Assembly: GCA_965279355.1 (NCBI GenBank)
Contig: OZ257155.1
Span: forward strand, 4,154,001-4,218,000
Reading direction: 5' to 3'
Length of the DNA stretch: 64,000 nucleotides
Source of the DNA: G965279355 sp965279355
GTDB taxonomy: Bacteria > Pseudomonadota > Alphaproteobacteria > CACIAM-22H2
Both the position numbers and the translations under genes were made by a program. This document shows, one piece after another, positions 50,984 through 60,222 of the stretch (the first letter of the stretch is position 1; the number at the start of each line of letters is the position of its first letter). The notes beneath the pieces are model-generated. The model searched no databases. It had not been told where the DNA came from and worked only from the letters and a program-made list of their open reading frames with translations.

Positions 50984-52012
50984 ATGAACGCCGTCACATC
51001 CGTCAAGTTTGCCGGCACCAGCGTTCCGGTCATTGATCTGGGGGCATATTTTTCCGGAGATCCGGAGCAGAAAAAAGCGCTGGCCCGACAGATCGACGAT
51101 GCGTGCCGGTCGATCGGCTTTCTTGTGGTCAGCGGCCATGGCGTGCCGGTCGAACTGATCCAGCGGACGCACGATGTGTCGCGCCGCTTCTTCGATCTGT
51201 CGATGGCGCAGAAGCTGTCCTATGCATCGCCGGACCCCAGCATCTATCGCGGATACAACGCGATCGGCAAGGCGACGCTTGCCTACAGCATCGGTGAGAA
51301 ACAGGCGCTGCCGGATTTTCGCGAGCTCTACACGATCAATCGCGTGGAGATCGATGAGACCGATCCTTACTTCACAAGCGCGATGGGGCGGCGGCTCTTC
51401 AGCCCGAATATCTGGCCGGATGCCGTTCCCGAGATGCGCCCGGTCTGGACCGAGTATTACAAGGCGATGGAAGGCCTGGCCGGCACCCTGATGCGGCTGT
51501 TCGCACTGGCGCTCGATCTCGATGAACACTGGTTCGACCGGAAGATCGACAAGCACATGACCAATTTCGCGGTCAGCAACTATCCCGACCAGCCCGAGGC
51601 ATTGCCGGACGGCCAGCTGCGCGGCGGCGCGCATACCGATTTTGGCAGCCTTACCATCCTCGGCACCGAGGACAAGCCGGGCGGGCTGGAAGTCTTCACG
51701 TCCGAAGGCGTGTGGGAGAAGGTGCCGATCGTGCCCGGCGCCTTCATCATCAATCTTGGCGACCTGATGGCGCAATGGACGAACGACCGCTGGGTGTCGA
51801 CGATGCACCGCGTCGTCAATCCGCCGCGCGACAAGGCGGTCGGCAGCCGGCGGCAGTCGCTCATCTTCTTTCACCAGCCCAACTATGACGCGATGGTGGA
51901 ATGCCTGCCGACCTGTCGCGGCGCGGGCCCCGCGAAATATCCGCCCGTGACGTCGGGCGAGCATCTGCTGATGAAGATGCAGAAGACATACGAGGCAAAG
52001 CCGGCCGCGTAA
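50984..52012 (+). CDS. Isopenicillin-N-synthase-like 2OG/Fe(II) oxygenase (intact)
   Basis: A 342-residue non-heme iron oxygenase. DIOX_N-like N-terminal domain, then GGAHTDFGSLTIL with the iron His/Asp pair and MHRVVNPPRDKAVGSRRQS with the distal His and 2-oxoglutarate Arg. It is a full-length paralogue of the broken gene at 10830 and shows what the missing base destroyed. It starts 5 nt after the binding-protein stop and shares its sigma-54 promoter. A natural role is oxidising the imported nitrogen compound. Confidence 0.9.
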   Translation: MNAVTSVKFAGTSVPVIDLGAYFSGDPEQKKALARQIDDACRSIGFLVVSGHGVPVELIQRTHDVSRRFFDLSMAQKLSYASPDPSIYRGYNAIGKATLAYSIGEKQALPDFRELYTINRVEIDETDPYFTSAMGRRLFSPNIWPDAVPEMRPVWTEYYKAMEGLAGTLMRLFALALDLDEHWFDRKIDKHMTNFAVSNYPDQPEALPDGQLRGGAHTDFGSLTILGTEDKPGGLEVFTSEGVWEKVPIVPGAFIINLGDLMAQWTNDRWVSTMHRVVNPPRDKAVGSRRQSLIFFHQPNYDAMVECLPTCRGAGPAKYPPVTSGEHLLMKMQKTYEAKPAA

Positions 52013-52072
52013 CGGCCGCGCGTCACACCGCGATAGTGAAGCAGCGCGGCCGCATGTCTCCTTGATGTCGCA

Positions 52073-52098
52073 GGAACTTTTTTAGGCATTCGCAGCTT
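52073..52098 (+). promoter_or_regulatory. Possible EcfG (general stress) promoter
   Basis: GGAAC (52073-52077), a 17-nt spacer and GCTT fit the alphaproteobacterial EcfG pattern (GGAAC, 16-17 nt, CGTT) imperfectly. It lies 46 nt before the membrane-protein ATG. Confidence 0.35.
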
Positions 52099-52140
52099 GT
52101 TACCTCCGAACAGGCGGGCTTGCGCCCGTCGTGAGGTAAC
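52099..52140 (+). promoter_or_regulatory. Ribosome-site-masking leader hairpin
   Basis: GTTACCTC (52099-52106) pairs perfectly with GAGGTAAC (52133-52140), and an inner CGGGC/GCCCG stem with a TTGC loop closes it. The 3' arm contains the GAGG ribosome site 7 nt before ATG 52144, so the fold would hide it. This could be a thermosensor or a protein/RNA-controlled switch. Confidence 0.65.
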
Positions 52141-52143
52141 ACG

Positions 52144-53013
52144 ATGGAGAATGCGACAATGGCCACTGCACTTGCCGATGAGGGGCGCGGCTCTGCCGTG
52201 TCCTGGGGGTCGATCATCGCCGGCGGCTTTGCCTCCGCGGCGCTGATGCTTCTGCTGCTCGCGTTCGGTTCGGGGATCGGTTTGTCATCCGTGTCGCCGT
52301 GGCCGGGTGAGGGGATTTCAGCGACTACGTTCACGATCGGCACCGGCGTCTATCTTGCCGCCGTCTCAGTGATCGCGTCGGCGGTCGGTGGATACCTTGC
52401 GGGACGGCTGCGGGTGCGCTGGCTCGGCGCCGATCAGGATGAAGTCTATTTCCGTGACACTGCGCATGGCCTGCTCTCCTGGGCGGTGCAGGCCGTCGTC
52501 GGCGTCGCCTTCCTCGCGTCCGCCGGCGCGCTGATCGCGGCGGGCGGCACGGCCGGCGTGACCGGCGGTGCGTCAGCCGGCGTCAGCCAGGCTGCCGGCA
52601 GCGGCGCGATGGACGGTTATGTCGACCGCCTGCTGCGGGTCGATCCGGAATCCGCGCGCGCGGCGGACGATCCGTCGGCGTCCCGCGCGGAAATGCTGCG
52701 CCTCCTCACGGCGGCCCTCCGCGACGGAAACGACCTGACACCCGCCGACCGCACCTATGTCTCGCGGATGGTGGCGGCGCGAACCGGCCTCAGCCAGCCG
52801 GAAGCGGATCGTCGCGTGGCGGAGATCGTCACGGAAGCCCGCGCCGCGGCGGACGCCGCGCGGAGTGCTGCCGCCAAGTTCTCGCTCTGGCTTGCCGCTG
52901 CAATGCTGCTGGGCGCGCTTTCGGCCAGCCTCGCCGCGACGGAAGGCGGTGGACTTCGCGACGGGACCTGGAACTACCGGACCGGCCGCGTGGTGGTCCG
53001 GACAGCGGTTTGA
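52144..53013 (+). CDS. Membrane protein of unknown function
   Basis: A 289-residue protein with hydrophobic spans near residues 20-40, 55-80, 110-130 and 240-260. The middle (residues 155-235) is a soluble Ala/Arg-rich region (AEMLRLLTAALRDGNDLTP, ADRRVAEIVTEARAAADAAR). No family was recognised with certainty; some rhizobial relatives exist from memory. It is followed 28 nt later by a 24-residue microprotein, and its ribosome site is inside a hairpin. Confidence 0.8.
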   Translation: MENATMATALADEGRGSAVSWGSIIAGGFASAALMLLLLAFGSGIGLSSVSPWPGEGISATTFTIGTGVYLAAVSVIASAVGGYLAGRLRVRWLGADQDEVYFRDTAHGLLSWAVQAVVGVAFLASAGALIAAGGTAGVTGGASAGVSQAAGSGAMDGYVDRLLRVDPESARAADDPSASRAEMLRLLTAALRDGNDLTPADRTYVSRMVAARTGLSQPEADRRVAEIVTEARAAADAARSAAAKFSLWLAAAMLLGALSASLAATEGGGLRDGTWNYRTGRVVVRTAV

Positions 53014-53041
53014 CCTCAACCTGAATAGAAAGGAACACGTC

Positions 53042-53116
53042 ATGGGACGCTCAATCCTGCTCTGGCTCGTCGGGGTGCCGATCCCCATCATTCTCCTGAT
53101 TGCGCTGTTCACCTGA
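53042..53116 (+). CDS. 24-residue hydrophobic microprotein
   Basis: Encodes 24 residues, MGRSILLWLVGVPIP then IILLIALFT: a positively charged start and one membrane span with a Pro-Ile-Pro kink. AAAGGAA lies before the ATG. It is 28 nt downstream of the membrane-protein gene, so it may be a small partner of it. It is below usual gene-calling length. Confidence 0.7.
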   Translation: MGRSILLWLVGVPIPIILLIALFT

Positions 53117-53133
53117 ACGGACAGACCTGCTGA

Positions 53134-53159
53134 CATCACGGCCCGAGAGGGCCGTGATG
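53134..53159 (+). terminator. Hairpin after the microprotein
   Basis: CATCACGGCCC, loop GAGA and GGGCCGTGATG form a perfect 11-bp hairpin 17 nt after the microprotein stop. There is no T-run, but it is the best candidate 3' end for that transcript. Confidence 0.5.
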
Positions 53160-53424
53160 CGTTGGAGAAACAGGGGCTTAGGTACTAATACGGCCTGTGT
53201 CCCTTAAGGTTTCTCTTGGAGTTTGGCCTCCGGCACCCTATGTTCCCCCTATTCGCCGGAGGCTCTACGCGTCTCTCGAGTGAGACGCGACCTTGAAGGC
53301 GCAGTAAGCGCCTCGTTCCGGACGTTTCTTCCTCTTCGCTCCTCCGCCAAAAGCACGCCGCCCTGCTGGCCAGCCGGGCGTGCGCGTGCGCTCGTTTTTT
53401 ATTGTCTGGCCGAGGAAGTTTTTA
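53160..53424 (+). promoter_or_regulatory. Multi-hairpin leader of the DEAD-box helicase
   Basis: The 308-bp gap 53117-53424 holds no credible protein. Its second part has perfect stems: GCCTCCGGC/GCCGGAGGC (53226-53234, 53255-53263), GCGTCTC/GAGACGC (53269-53275, 53282-53288) and AGGCGC/GCGCCT (53297-53302, 53308-53313). A fourth, GCACGC/GCGTGC, encloses the palindrome GCTGGCCAGC and is followed by six T at 53394-53399. This looks like a regulated leader with a possible attenuator. Confidence 0.6.
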
Positions 53425-55086
53425 ATGTCGTTTGCCGAATTCGGACTGCACCCGGAAGTCCTGAAGTCCCTTGAGTCCGAAGGTTACACCACCGCGACGC
53501 CGGTGCAGACCGCCGCCATCCCGCCGGCCATGAAGGGCCGCGACATCCTGGCGACCGCGGCCACCGGCACCGGCAAGACCGCCGCGTTCCTGCTGCCCGC
53601 CCTGCATAAGATTGCCTCAACACCGAAATACTGCCCGCCGGGCGCGCCGCGCGTGCTGGTGCTCGCGCCGACGCGCGAACTGGCGATGCAGGTGATGGAA
53701 GCCGTGCGCAAGCATGGCAAGTTCCTGCGGCTCAACACCGCCGACATCGTCGGCGGCATGCCCTATCGCCAGCAGTTGCGCGCGCTGTCGGGTCCGCTCG
53801 ATGTCGTCGTCGCGACGCCGGGCCGCCTGATCGACCATCTCCATCGCGGCCGTCTCAATCTTGAGAATGTCGATGTGCTGATCCTCGACGAAGCTGACCG
53901 CATGCTCGACATGGGTTTTGCCGAAGACGTGGATCTCATCGCCAAGGCCTGCGCGCCCTCGCGGCAGACCATGCTGTTCACCGCGACCCTCGACAAGCGG
54001 ATGAGCGGTCTTGCCGCCCGTCTGCTCAAGGAACCGGCGCGGGTTGCCGTCGATACCAAGGAAGCGGCCCTCGCCATCGATCATCGTCTTTATTTTACCA
54101 ACCATGTCGGCCACAAGCGCCGGCTGCTCACGCATCTCGCGTCGCAGCCCGAGGTGAAGAAGGCAATCATCTTCGTTGCCACCAAGCGCGACTGCGACAC
54201 GCTGGCGGCCGATCTGAACCAGGAAGGCCATAGCGCCGCTGCGCTGCATGGCGACATGGATCAGAACCACCGCAACCACACCATGCACCGCCTGCGCGGC
54301 ACCGACCTGCAGTTCCTGGTCGCCACCGACGTTGCCGCCCGCGGCATCGACGTGCGCGACATCACGCATGTCATCAATTTCGATCTGCCGCGCGCCGCCG
54401 CCGATTATGTGCACCGCATCGGACGCACGGGTCGTAACGGCGCCACCGGCATCGCAATTTCCTTTGCCGGCGGTGCGGATCGCCACATCGTGCGGAACAT
54501 CGAAAGCTTCACGCGCTCCAAGCTTGCCGTGCACACGGTGGCCGGCATGGAGCCGCTCAACAATGCGCCGCGCAACGACGACCGTCAGGCGCCGCGTGGC
54601 CGCCCGAACTTCCGCCACGGCGGACCGGGGGGACATTCCGACGGTCAGGGGCGCGACAACAAGCCATGGGCCGGTAAGCCGCGTGGTGACCGTCCGTGGA
54701 GCAAGCCGCGTGACGACCAGTCCCGCGACGTGCAGTCTCGTGACGTGCAGCCGCGCGATGGTCAGGCTCAAGACGGCCAGGCTCGTGATGGTCAGGGCTG
54801 GAAGGGCCCGCGTCGTGACTTCAAGCCGCGTGACGGGCAGTCGACGCGTGTCGATATCTGGAAGGCTCCGGCTCGCGATGGCCAGGTGCGCGATACGCAA
54901 GGTCGTGACGGCCAGGCGCGTGATGGTCAGAAGCGTGAGGGCTTCGTCCGTGACGGCAAGCCGCGCGACCACAAGGCCGGTCGTCCGGGCGGCAATCCGT
55001 GGTCGAAGTCGAAGCGCGCCGGTGGCGCGGGCGGCCCGCAACGCCAGAAGAAGGCGTGGGCGCCGCGTGGTGCCCAATCCCGCTGA
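53425..55086 (+). CDS. DEAD-box RNA helicase with repetitive RDGQ tail (RhlE-like)
   Basis: A 553-residue ATP-dependent RNA helicase. Q-motif FGLHPEVLKSL, Walker A ATGTGKTAA, DEAD box LILDEADRMLD, TAT motif FTATL and HRIGRTGRNG of domain 2 are present within residues 1-385. The last 165 residues are low-complexity with repeated RDGQ/RDVQ units plus Lys/Arg, typical of RNA-binding, phase-separating tails. ATG 53425 follows GAGGAAG. The long structured leader suggests cold or self-regulation. A terminator follows. Confidence 0.93.
   Translation: MSFAEFGLHPEVLKSLESEGYTTATPVQTAAIPPAMKGRDILATAATGTGKTAAFLLPALHKIASTPKYCPPGAPRVLVLAPTRELAMQVMEAVRKHGKFLRLNTADIVGGMPYRQQLRALSGPLDVVVATPGRLIDHLHRGRLNLENVDVLILDEADRMLDMGFAEDVDLIAKACAPSRQTMLFTATLDKRMSGLAARLLKEPARVAVDTKEAALAIDHRLYFTNHVGHKRRLLTHLASQPEVKKAIIFVATKRDCDTLAADLNQEGHSAAALHGDMDQNHRNHTMHRLRGTDLQFLVATDVAARGIDVRDITHVINFDLPRAAADYVHRIGRTGRNGATGIAISFAGGADRHIVRNIESFTRSKLAVHTVAGMEPLNNAPRNDDRQAPRGRPNFRHGGPGGHSDGQGRDNKPWAGKPRGDRPWSKPRDDQSRDVQSRDVQPRDGQAQDGQARDGQGWKGPRRDFKPRDGQSTRVDIWKAPARDGQVRDTQGRDGQARDGQKREGFVRDGKPRDHKAGRPGGNPWSKSKRAGGAGGPQRQKKAWAPRGAQSR
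54700..54990 (+). repeat. In-frame RDGQ/RDVQ coding repeat
   Basis: About a dozen degenerate copies of a 12-nt unit, read as CGT GAC GGT CAG and variants, encode the helicase tail. This DNA can slip, so length polymorphism between strains is expected. Confidence 0.75.
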
Positions 55087-55120
55087 GCACCATGGCCGCT
55101 AAGCATAGGCAGCAGAATCA

Positions 55121-55151
55121 AAAAGGGCCGCACCTCAGGTGCGGCCCTTTT
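55121..55151. terminator. Bidirectional rho-independent terminator between helicase and greA
   Basis: AAAAGGGCCGCACC, loop TCA and GGTGCGGCCCTTTT form a perfect 14-bp stem ending in T on both strands. It serves the plus-strand helicase and minus-strand greA transcripts. Confidence 0.92.
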
Positions 55152-55173
55152 CATTTGAGCATCGAGGCTTCGC

Positions 55174-55647
55174 TTACTTGAAGCGGACCTTGGTGATCTC
55201 GTAGGCCTTGGAGCCGCCCGGCGTCGTCACTTCGACTGAGTCGCCGGTCTGCTTGCCGATCAGGGCGCGGGCCAGAGGCGAGGTGACCGAGAGCAGGCCC
55301 CGGTCGATGTCGGCCTCTTCGGCGCCGACGATCTGATAGGTCGACTCCTCGTCGGTGTCATCGTCGATCAGGGTCACCTTGGCGCCGAACTTGATGATCT
55401 TGCCGGACAGCTTGCTGACGTCGATGACCTCGGCGCGCGCAATCTTGTCCTCGAGTTCCGCCACGCGGCCCTCGATGAAGCTCTGCCGCTCCCGGGCGGC
55501 ATGATATTCGGCGTTCTCGGAGAGATCGCCGTGATCGCGGGCTTCCGCGATCGCCCGGACCACCGCGGGGCGGTCCACTGTCTTGAGCTGCCGGAGCTCG
55601 ACTTCGAGCCGGTTCCGGCCCTCCAAAGTCATCGGAATCTTGTCCAT
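55174..55647 (-). CDS. greA: Transcription elongation factor GreA
   Basis: A 157-residue protein that rescues backtracked RNA polymerase. The N-terminal coiled coil with EARDHGDLSENAEYHAARERQS, split here as ARDHGDLSENAEYHAARE, carries the acidic tip, and the C-terminal domain has SPLARALIGKQTGDSVEV. Length and layout match the family. It lies 71 nt downstream of carB on the same strand. Confidence 0.97.
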   Translation of the reverse strand: MDKIPMTLEGRNRLEVELRQLKTVDRPAVVRAIAEARDHGDLSENAEYHAARERQSFIEGRVAELEDKIARAEVIDVSKLSGKIIKFGAKVTLIDDDTDEESTYQIVGAEEADIDRGLLSVTSPLARALIGKQTGDSVEVTTPGGSKAYEITKVRFK

Positions 55648-55718
55648 GAACGAACTTTTCCTTCAGCCACCGCAGGTTGGCGCGGAGGCCGATGTCCCTG
55701 TCTGTTGATGCCGGTGAA

Positions 55719-58700
55719 TTAAAACGACCGCTTAAAATACGACTGCAACGGGGCGACTTCAAGACTGCCTGCCCGAAGAGCCGAAATTGCTTCAACCGCC
55801 GCCCGGGCGCCTGACACCGTGGTGTAATAGGGAATATTTCCCAAAAGTGCCGTTTCCCGCAGACTGAAGCTGTCGTTCATCGCCTGCTCACCCTCGGTGG
55901 TGTTGAAAACGAGCTGCACCTCGCCGCTCTTCATTGAGTCGACGATATGCGGGCGGCCTTCCAGCACCTTGTTGATGCGGTCGACCGCGATCCCCTGGCC
56001 GCGGAGGTAGTCCGCGGTGCCCTCCGTCGCCACGATTCTGAAGCCCATCTCGGCGAGCTTGCGGCCCGGTTCGCGCATCGATTTCTTGTCGCGGTCCCTG
56101 ACCGAGATGAACACGGTGCCGGTCAGCGGCAGCACGCCGCCGCTGCCGAGCTGCGACTTGGCGAAGGCATGCGCGAAATCGCGGTCGATGCCCATGACCT
56201 CGCCGGTCGATTTCATTTCCGGTCCCAGCAGGACATCGCTGCCGGGGAAACGCGCGAACGGGAAGACCGACTCCTTGACCGCGACGTGCCCGTTCTTGGT
56301 CGACAGCAGCTTGAAGGAGGACAGCTTCTCGCCGGCCATGACGCGGGCCGCGATCTTGGCGATCGGATTGCCGGTCGCCTTGGCAACGAACGGCACCGTG
56401 CGCGAGGCGCGCGGATTGACTTCGAGGATATAGACCTCGCCGTCCTTCACCGCGAACTGCACGTTCATCAGGCCGACGACGTTCAGGCCCTTGGCCAGCG
56501 CGATGGTCTGGCGCTCGATCTCGGCGATGATGTCTTTCTTGAGCGAATAGGGCGGCAGCGAGCAGGCTGAGTCGCCCGAGTGAATGCCGGCTTCCTCGAT
56601 ATGCTCCATGATCCCGGCGACGAACACATCGGTGCCGTCGCAGACCGCATCGGCATCGACCTCGGTCGCATCCTGCAGATAGGAATCGATCAGCACCGGG
56701 TTCTTGCCTGAGACGCGCACGGCTTCGGAGATGAAGCCGCGCAAGGCTTCGGGCGAATGCACGATCTTCATGCCGCGGCCGCCCAACACGTAAGACGGAC
56801 GCAGCAACACCGGATAGCCGATCTTGGCGGCGGCCTTCTCGGCTTCGGCCAGGGATGTGGCGGTGCCGCTGGCGGGCTGGCGCAGCTTCAGCTTGTTGAG
56901 CAGCTTCTGGAAGCGCTCGCGGTCTTCGGCAATGTCGATCGCATCGGGCGTGGTGCCGAGGATCGGGATGCCGGCTTCCTCCAGCGCATGCGCCAGCTTG
57001 AGCGGCGTCTGGCCGCCAAACTGGACGATGACGCCCAGCACTTTGCCGTTGGTCTGCTCGCGGCGAATGATCTCGATCACGTCTTCGGCGGTCAGCGGCT
57101 CGAAATACAGCCGGTCTGAGGTGTCGTAGTCGGTCGACACTGTCTCGGGATTGCAGTTGACCATGATCGTCTCATAGCCGGCCTCGCGCAGCGCGTAGAC
57201 GGCATGGACACAGCAATAGTCGAACTCGATACCCTGGCCGATGCGGTTAGGCCCGCCGCCGAGGATCACGACCTTGGTGCGGTCGGTGGCCTCGTCTTCG
57301 GACTCAGGCGCAACGATGCCGTCGCCTTCATAGGTCGAATACATGTAGGGCGTGCGCGATGCGAACTCGGCGGCGCAGGTGTCGATGCGCTTGTACACGG
57401 GAACGATGTTGGCTTTGCGGCGCGCCGCGGAGACCGTCGCTTCCGGCTTGCCGGTGATCTGTCCCAGGCGCGCGTCGCTGAAGCCCATCTTCTTGATGCG
57501 CACCCAGTCGGGGCCGGTTTTCGGCAGGCCGTTCTTGCGGATGGCCGCCTCGGCATCGACGATCTCATGGATGCGCTCAAGGAACCACTTTTCGTAATGG
57601 CAGGCGGCGTGGATCTCGTCGGTCGTCAGGCCGAAGCGATAGGCCTGTGCGATCACCAGGATGCGATCCGGCGTCGGGCGGGCGAGGGCGGCCTTGATGG
57701 CGCCCTTGTTGGTGCCTTCGGCGGCGTTGGGGATCTCGATCTCGTTGAGGCCGGAGAGGCCGGTCTCCAGCGAGCGCAGCGCCTTTTGCAGGGATTCGCC
57801 GAAGGTGCGGCCGATGGCCATCGCTTCACCGACCGATTTCATCGCGGTGCCGAGCAGCGGCTCGGTGCCGGGGAATTTCTCGAAGGTGAAGCGCGGGATC
57901 TTGGTGACGACGTAATCGATGGTCGGCTCGAACGATGCCGGCGTGACACCGGTGATATCGTTATCAAGCTCGTCCAGGGTGTAGCCGACGGCCAGCTTGG
58001 CGGCGACCTTGGCGATCGGGAATCCGGTCGCCTTAGAGGCGAGCGCCGATGAACGCGACACGCGCGGGTTCATCTCGATGACGATCAGGCGTCCGGTATC
58101 CGGATTGACCGCGAACTGCACGTTCGAGCCGCCGGTATCGACGCCGATCTCGCGCAGCACCGCGATCGAGGCGTTACGCATGATCTGATATTCTTTGTCG
58201 GTCAGCGTCAGCGCCGGCGCGACGGTGATGGAATCGCCGGTGTGCACGCCCATCGGATCGACGTTTTCGATGGAGCAGATGATGATGCAGTTGTCGGCGC
58301 GGTCGCGCACGACTTCCATCTCATACTCTTTCCAGCCGAGCACGGACTCTTCGACGAGCACGGACCCAACGGGAGAAGCCCGCAGGCCGCCCATCACGAT
58401 CTTCTCGTATTCCTCGGCGTTGTAGGCGATGCCGCCACCGGTGCCGCCCATGGTGAAGGACGGCCGGATGATCGCGGGCAGCCCGACCAGCTCGAACGCG
58501 GCCTTCGCCGTCTCCATCGATGTCACGAGCATCGACTTCGGGCAGTCGAGACCGATCTTCTTCATGGCATCGCGGAACAGCAGCCGATCTTCGGCCTTGT
58601 CGATGGCGTCGCGGCTGGCGCCGATCAGCTCGACATTATATTTCTTGAGCACGCCGTTATCGGCGAGCTTCATCGCCGTGTTGAGCGCGGTCTGCCCGCC

Positions 58701-58970
58701 CATCGTCGGCAGCAGCGCGTCGGGGCGCTCCTTGGCGATGATCTTCTCGACGATCTCCGGCGTGATCGGCTCGACATAGGTCGCGTCTGCCAGACCCGGA
58801 TCGGTCATGATCGTCGCCGGGTTCGAGTTCACCAGAATGATGCGATAACCTTCGGCCTTCAGCGCCTTGCATGCCTGCGTTCCCGAATAGTCGAACTCGC
58901 AGGCTTGGCCGATGATGATCGGCCCGGCGCCGACGATCAGGATCGATTTGATATCGGTGCGCTTAGGCAT
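55719..58970 (-). CDS. carB: Carbamoyl-phosphate synthase large subunit
   Basis: A 1083-residue enzyme making carbamoyl phosphate from ammonia (from CarA), bicarbonate and two ATP, for pyrimidine and arginine synthesis. The two homologous ATP-grasp halves begin near residues 1 and 555, and the C-terminal MGS-like regulatory domain is present (residues about 940-1083). Its ATG overlaps the carA stop by 8 nt, so the subunits are coupled. Confidence 0.98.
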   Translation of the reverse strand: MPKRTDIKSILIVGAGPIIIGQACEFDYSGTQACKALKAEGYRIILVNSNPATIMTDPGLADATYVEPITPEIVEKIIAKERPDALLPTMGGQTALNTAMKLADNGVLKKYNVELIGASRDAIDKAEDRLLFRDAMKKIGLDCPKSMLVTSMETAKAAFELVGLPAIIRPSFTMGGTGGGIAYNAEEYEKIVMGGLRASPVGSVLVEESVLGWKEYEMEVVRDRADNCIIICSIENVDPMGVHTGDSITVAPALTLTDKEYQIMRNASIAVLREIGVDTGGSNVQFAVNPDTGRLIVIEMNPRVSRSSALASKATGFPIAKVAAKLAVGYTLDELDNDITGVTPASFEPTIDYVVTKIPRFTFEKFPGTEPLLGTAMKSVGEAMAIGRTFGESLQKALRSLETGLSGLNEIEIPNAAEGTNKGAIKAALARPTPDRILVIAQAYRFGLTTDEIHAACHYEKWFLERIHEIVDAEAAIRKNGLPKTGPDWVRIKKMGFSDARLGQITGKPEATVSAARRKANIVPVYKRIDTCAAEFASRTPYMYSTYEGDGIVAPESEDEATDRTKVVILGGGPNRIGQGIEFDYCCVHAVYALREAGYETIMVNCNPETVSTDYDTSDRLYFEPLTAEDVIEIIRREQTNGKVLGVIVQFGGQTPLKLAHALEEAGIPILGTTPDAIDIAEDRERFQKLLNKLKLRQPASGTATSLAEAEKAAAKIGYPVLLRPSYVLGGRGMKIVHSPEALRGFISEAVRVSGKNPVLIDSYLQDATEVDADAVCDGTDVFVAGIMEHIEEAGIHSGDSACSLPPYSLKKDIIAEIERQTIALAKGLNVVGLMNVQFAVKDGEVYILEVNPRASRTVPFVAKATGNPIAKIAARVMAGEKLSSFKLLSTKNGHVAVKESVFPFARFPGSDVLLGPEMKSTGEVMGIDRDFAHAFAKSQLGSGGVLPLTGTVFISVRDRDKKSMREPGRKLAEMGFRIVATEGTADYLRGQGIAVDRINKVLEGRPHIVDSMKSGEVQLVFNTTEGEQAMNDSFSLRETALLGNIPYYTTVSGARAAVEAISALRAGSLEVAPLQSYFKRSF

Positions 58971-60222
58971 TTTTCTTCTTCATCAGCGCGGTGAAGCGCT
59001 CGAACAGATAGTGGCTGTCTTCAGGGCCGGGTGATGCCTCGGGGTGGTACTGTACCGAGAAGACCGGCTTGTCCTTGAGCTTGATGCCTTCGTTCGTCTT
59101 GTCGAAGAGGGACACATGCGTCACTTCGACGTTGGCCGGCAGCGATTCCTCGACCACGACGAAGCCGTGGTTCTGCGAGGTGATCTCGACCCTGCCGGTC
59201 GCGAGATCCTTCACCGGATGATTGGCGCCGCGATGACCCTTGGGCATCTTGGTGGTCGTGCCGCCCAGCGCCAGCGCCAGCATCTGGTGACCGAGGCAGA
59301 TGCCGAACACCGGCATGCCGGTCTTGATCAGATCCTTGATGACGGGGACCGCGTATTTGCCTGTTTCGGCGGGATCGCCGGGGCCGTTCGACAGGAACAC
59401 GCCGTCGGGCTTGTGGCGCAGGATGTCTTCGGTGGTCGCGGTCGCGGGCACCACGGTCACCTTGCAGCCGGCCGAGGCGAGGCAGCGCAGGATGTTGCGC
59501 TTGGCGCCGTAGTCGATGGCGACGACGTGATGCTCTGGCTTGCCGAGCGTTCCGTAGCCCTTGCCCAGCGTCCAGCCGGTCTCGCTCCACTCATAGGTCT
59601 GGCGGCAGGTGACTTCGAGCGCGAGGTCCATGCCATCGAGGCCCGGCCATTCGGCGGCCTGCTGATACAGGGCCGCGAGGTCGAGCTTGCCGTCGGGCGC
59701 ATGGCAGATCGTGCCGTTGGGCGCGCCGATGTCGCGGATGCGGCGGGTGAGGGCGCGGGTGTCGATGCCGGCCAGGCCGATCACGTCATGCGACTTCAGC
59801 CAGGTGTCGAGCGGTTGGGTGCTGCGGAAATTCTGCGGCTCGGTGATATCGGCCCGCAGGATCAGGCCGCGCGCGGCCGGAGTCACCGTTTCGATGTCTT
59901 CCAGGTTCGTGCCGATATTGCCGATATGCGGGAAGGTGAAGGTGATGATCTGCCCGGCATAGGAGGGATCGGTGAGGATCTCCTGATAGCCGGTCATCGA
60001 GGTGTTGAAGCAGACCTCGCCGACCCGGCAACCGGCGGCGCCGACGCCACGGCCCCAGAACACCGTGCCATCCGCCAGCACCACGGCGGCGGTGCTGCCT
60101 GGCGGGCGGTTCTTCTCGGCGAGGCGAAGTTTCTCCGCAATCCCGGCATCAAGCCCGGACGCGCGCGGAGAATCGCCCCGGCCCGTCTTGCTCGGGCCAG
60201 GCTTGGAGGTTTCCGGCTTCAT
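58963..60222 (-). CDS. carA: Carbamoyl-phosphate synthase small subunit (glutaminase)
   Basis: A 419-residue class I glutamine amidotransferase. The nucleophile Cys is in VFGICLGHQMLALA, with the His/Glu pair in QYHPEASPGP. Its N-terminal extension of about 40 residues is longer than usual, so an internal start is possible. It passes ammonia to CarB. It is divergent from the yqeY gene at 60431. Confidence 0.96.
   Translation of the reverse strand: MKPETSKPGPSKTGRGDSPRASGLDAGIAEKLRLAEKNRPPGSTAAVVLADGTVFWGRGVGAAGCRVGEVCFNTSMTGYQEILTDPSYAGQIITFTFPHIGNIGTNLEDIETVTPAARGLILRADITEPQNFRSTQPLDTWLKSHDVIGLAGIDTRALTRRIRDIGAPNGTICHAPDGKLDLAALYQQAAEWPGLDGMDLALEVTCRQTYEWSETGWTLGKGYGTLGKPEHHVVAIDYGAKRNILRCLASAGCKVTVVPATATTEDILRHKPDGVFLSNGPGDPAETGKYAVPVIKDLIKTGMPVFGICLGHQMLALALGGTTTKMPKGHRGANHPVKDLATGRVEITSQNHGFVVVEESLPANVEVTHVSLFDKTNEGIKLKDKPVFSVQYHPEASPGPEDSHYLFERFTALMKKKNA

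Noticed and set aside
54700..54990. CRISPR-like regular repeats
   Set aside because: The repeats are in frame with the helicase, only 12 nt long, degenerate and without unique spacers.
53617..55077. A 486-codon minus-strand frame
   Set aside because: It is antisense to the DEAD-box helicase, which has all helicase motifs; the antisense frame has none.
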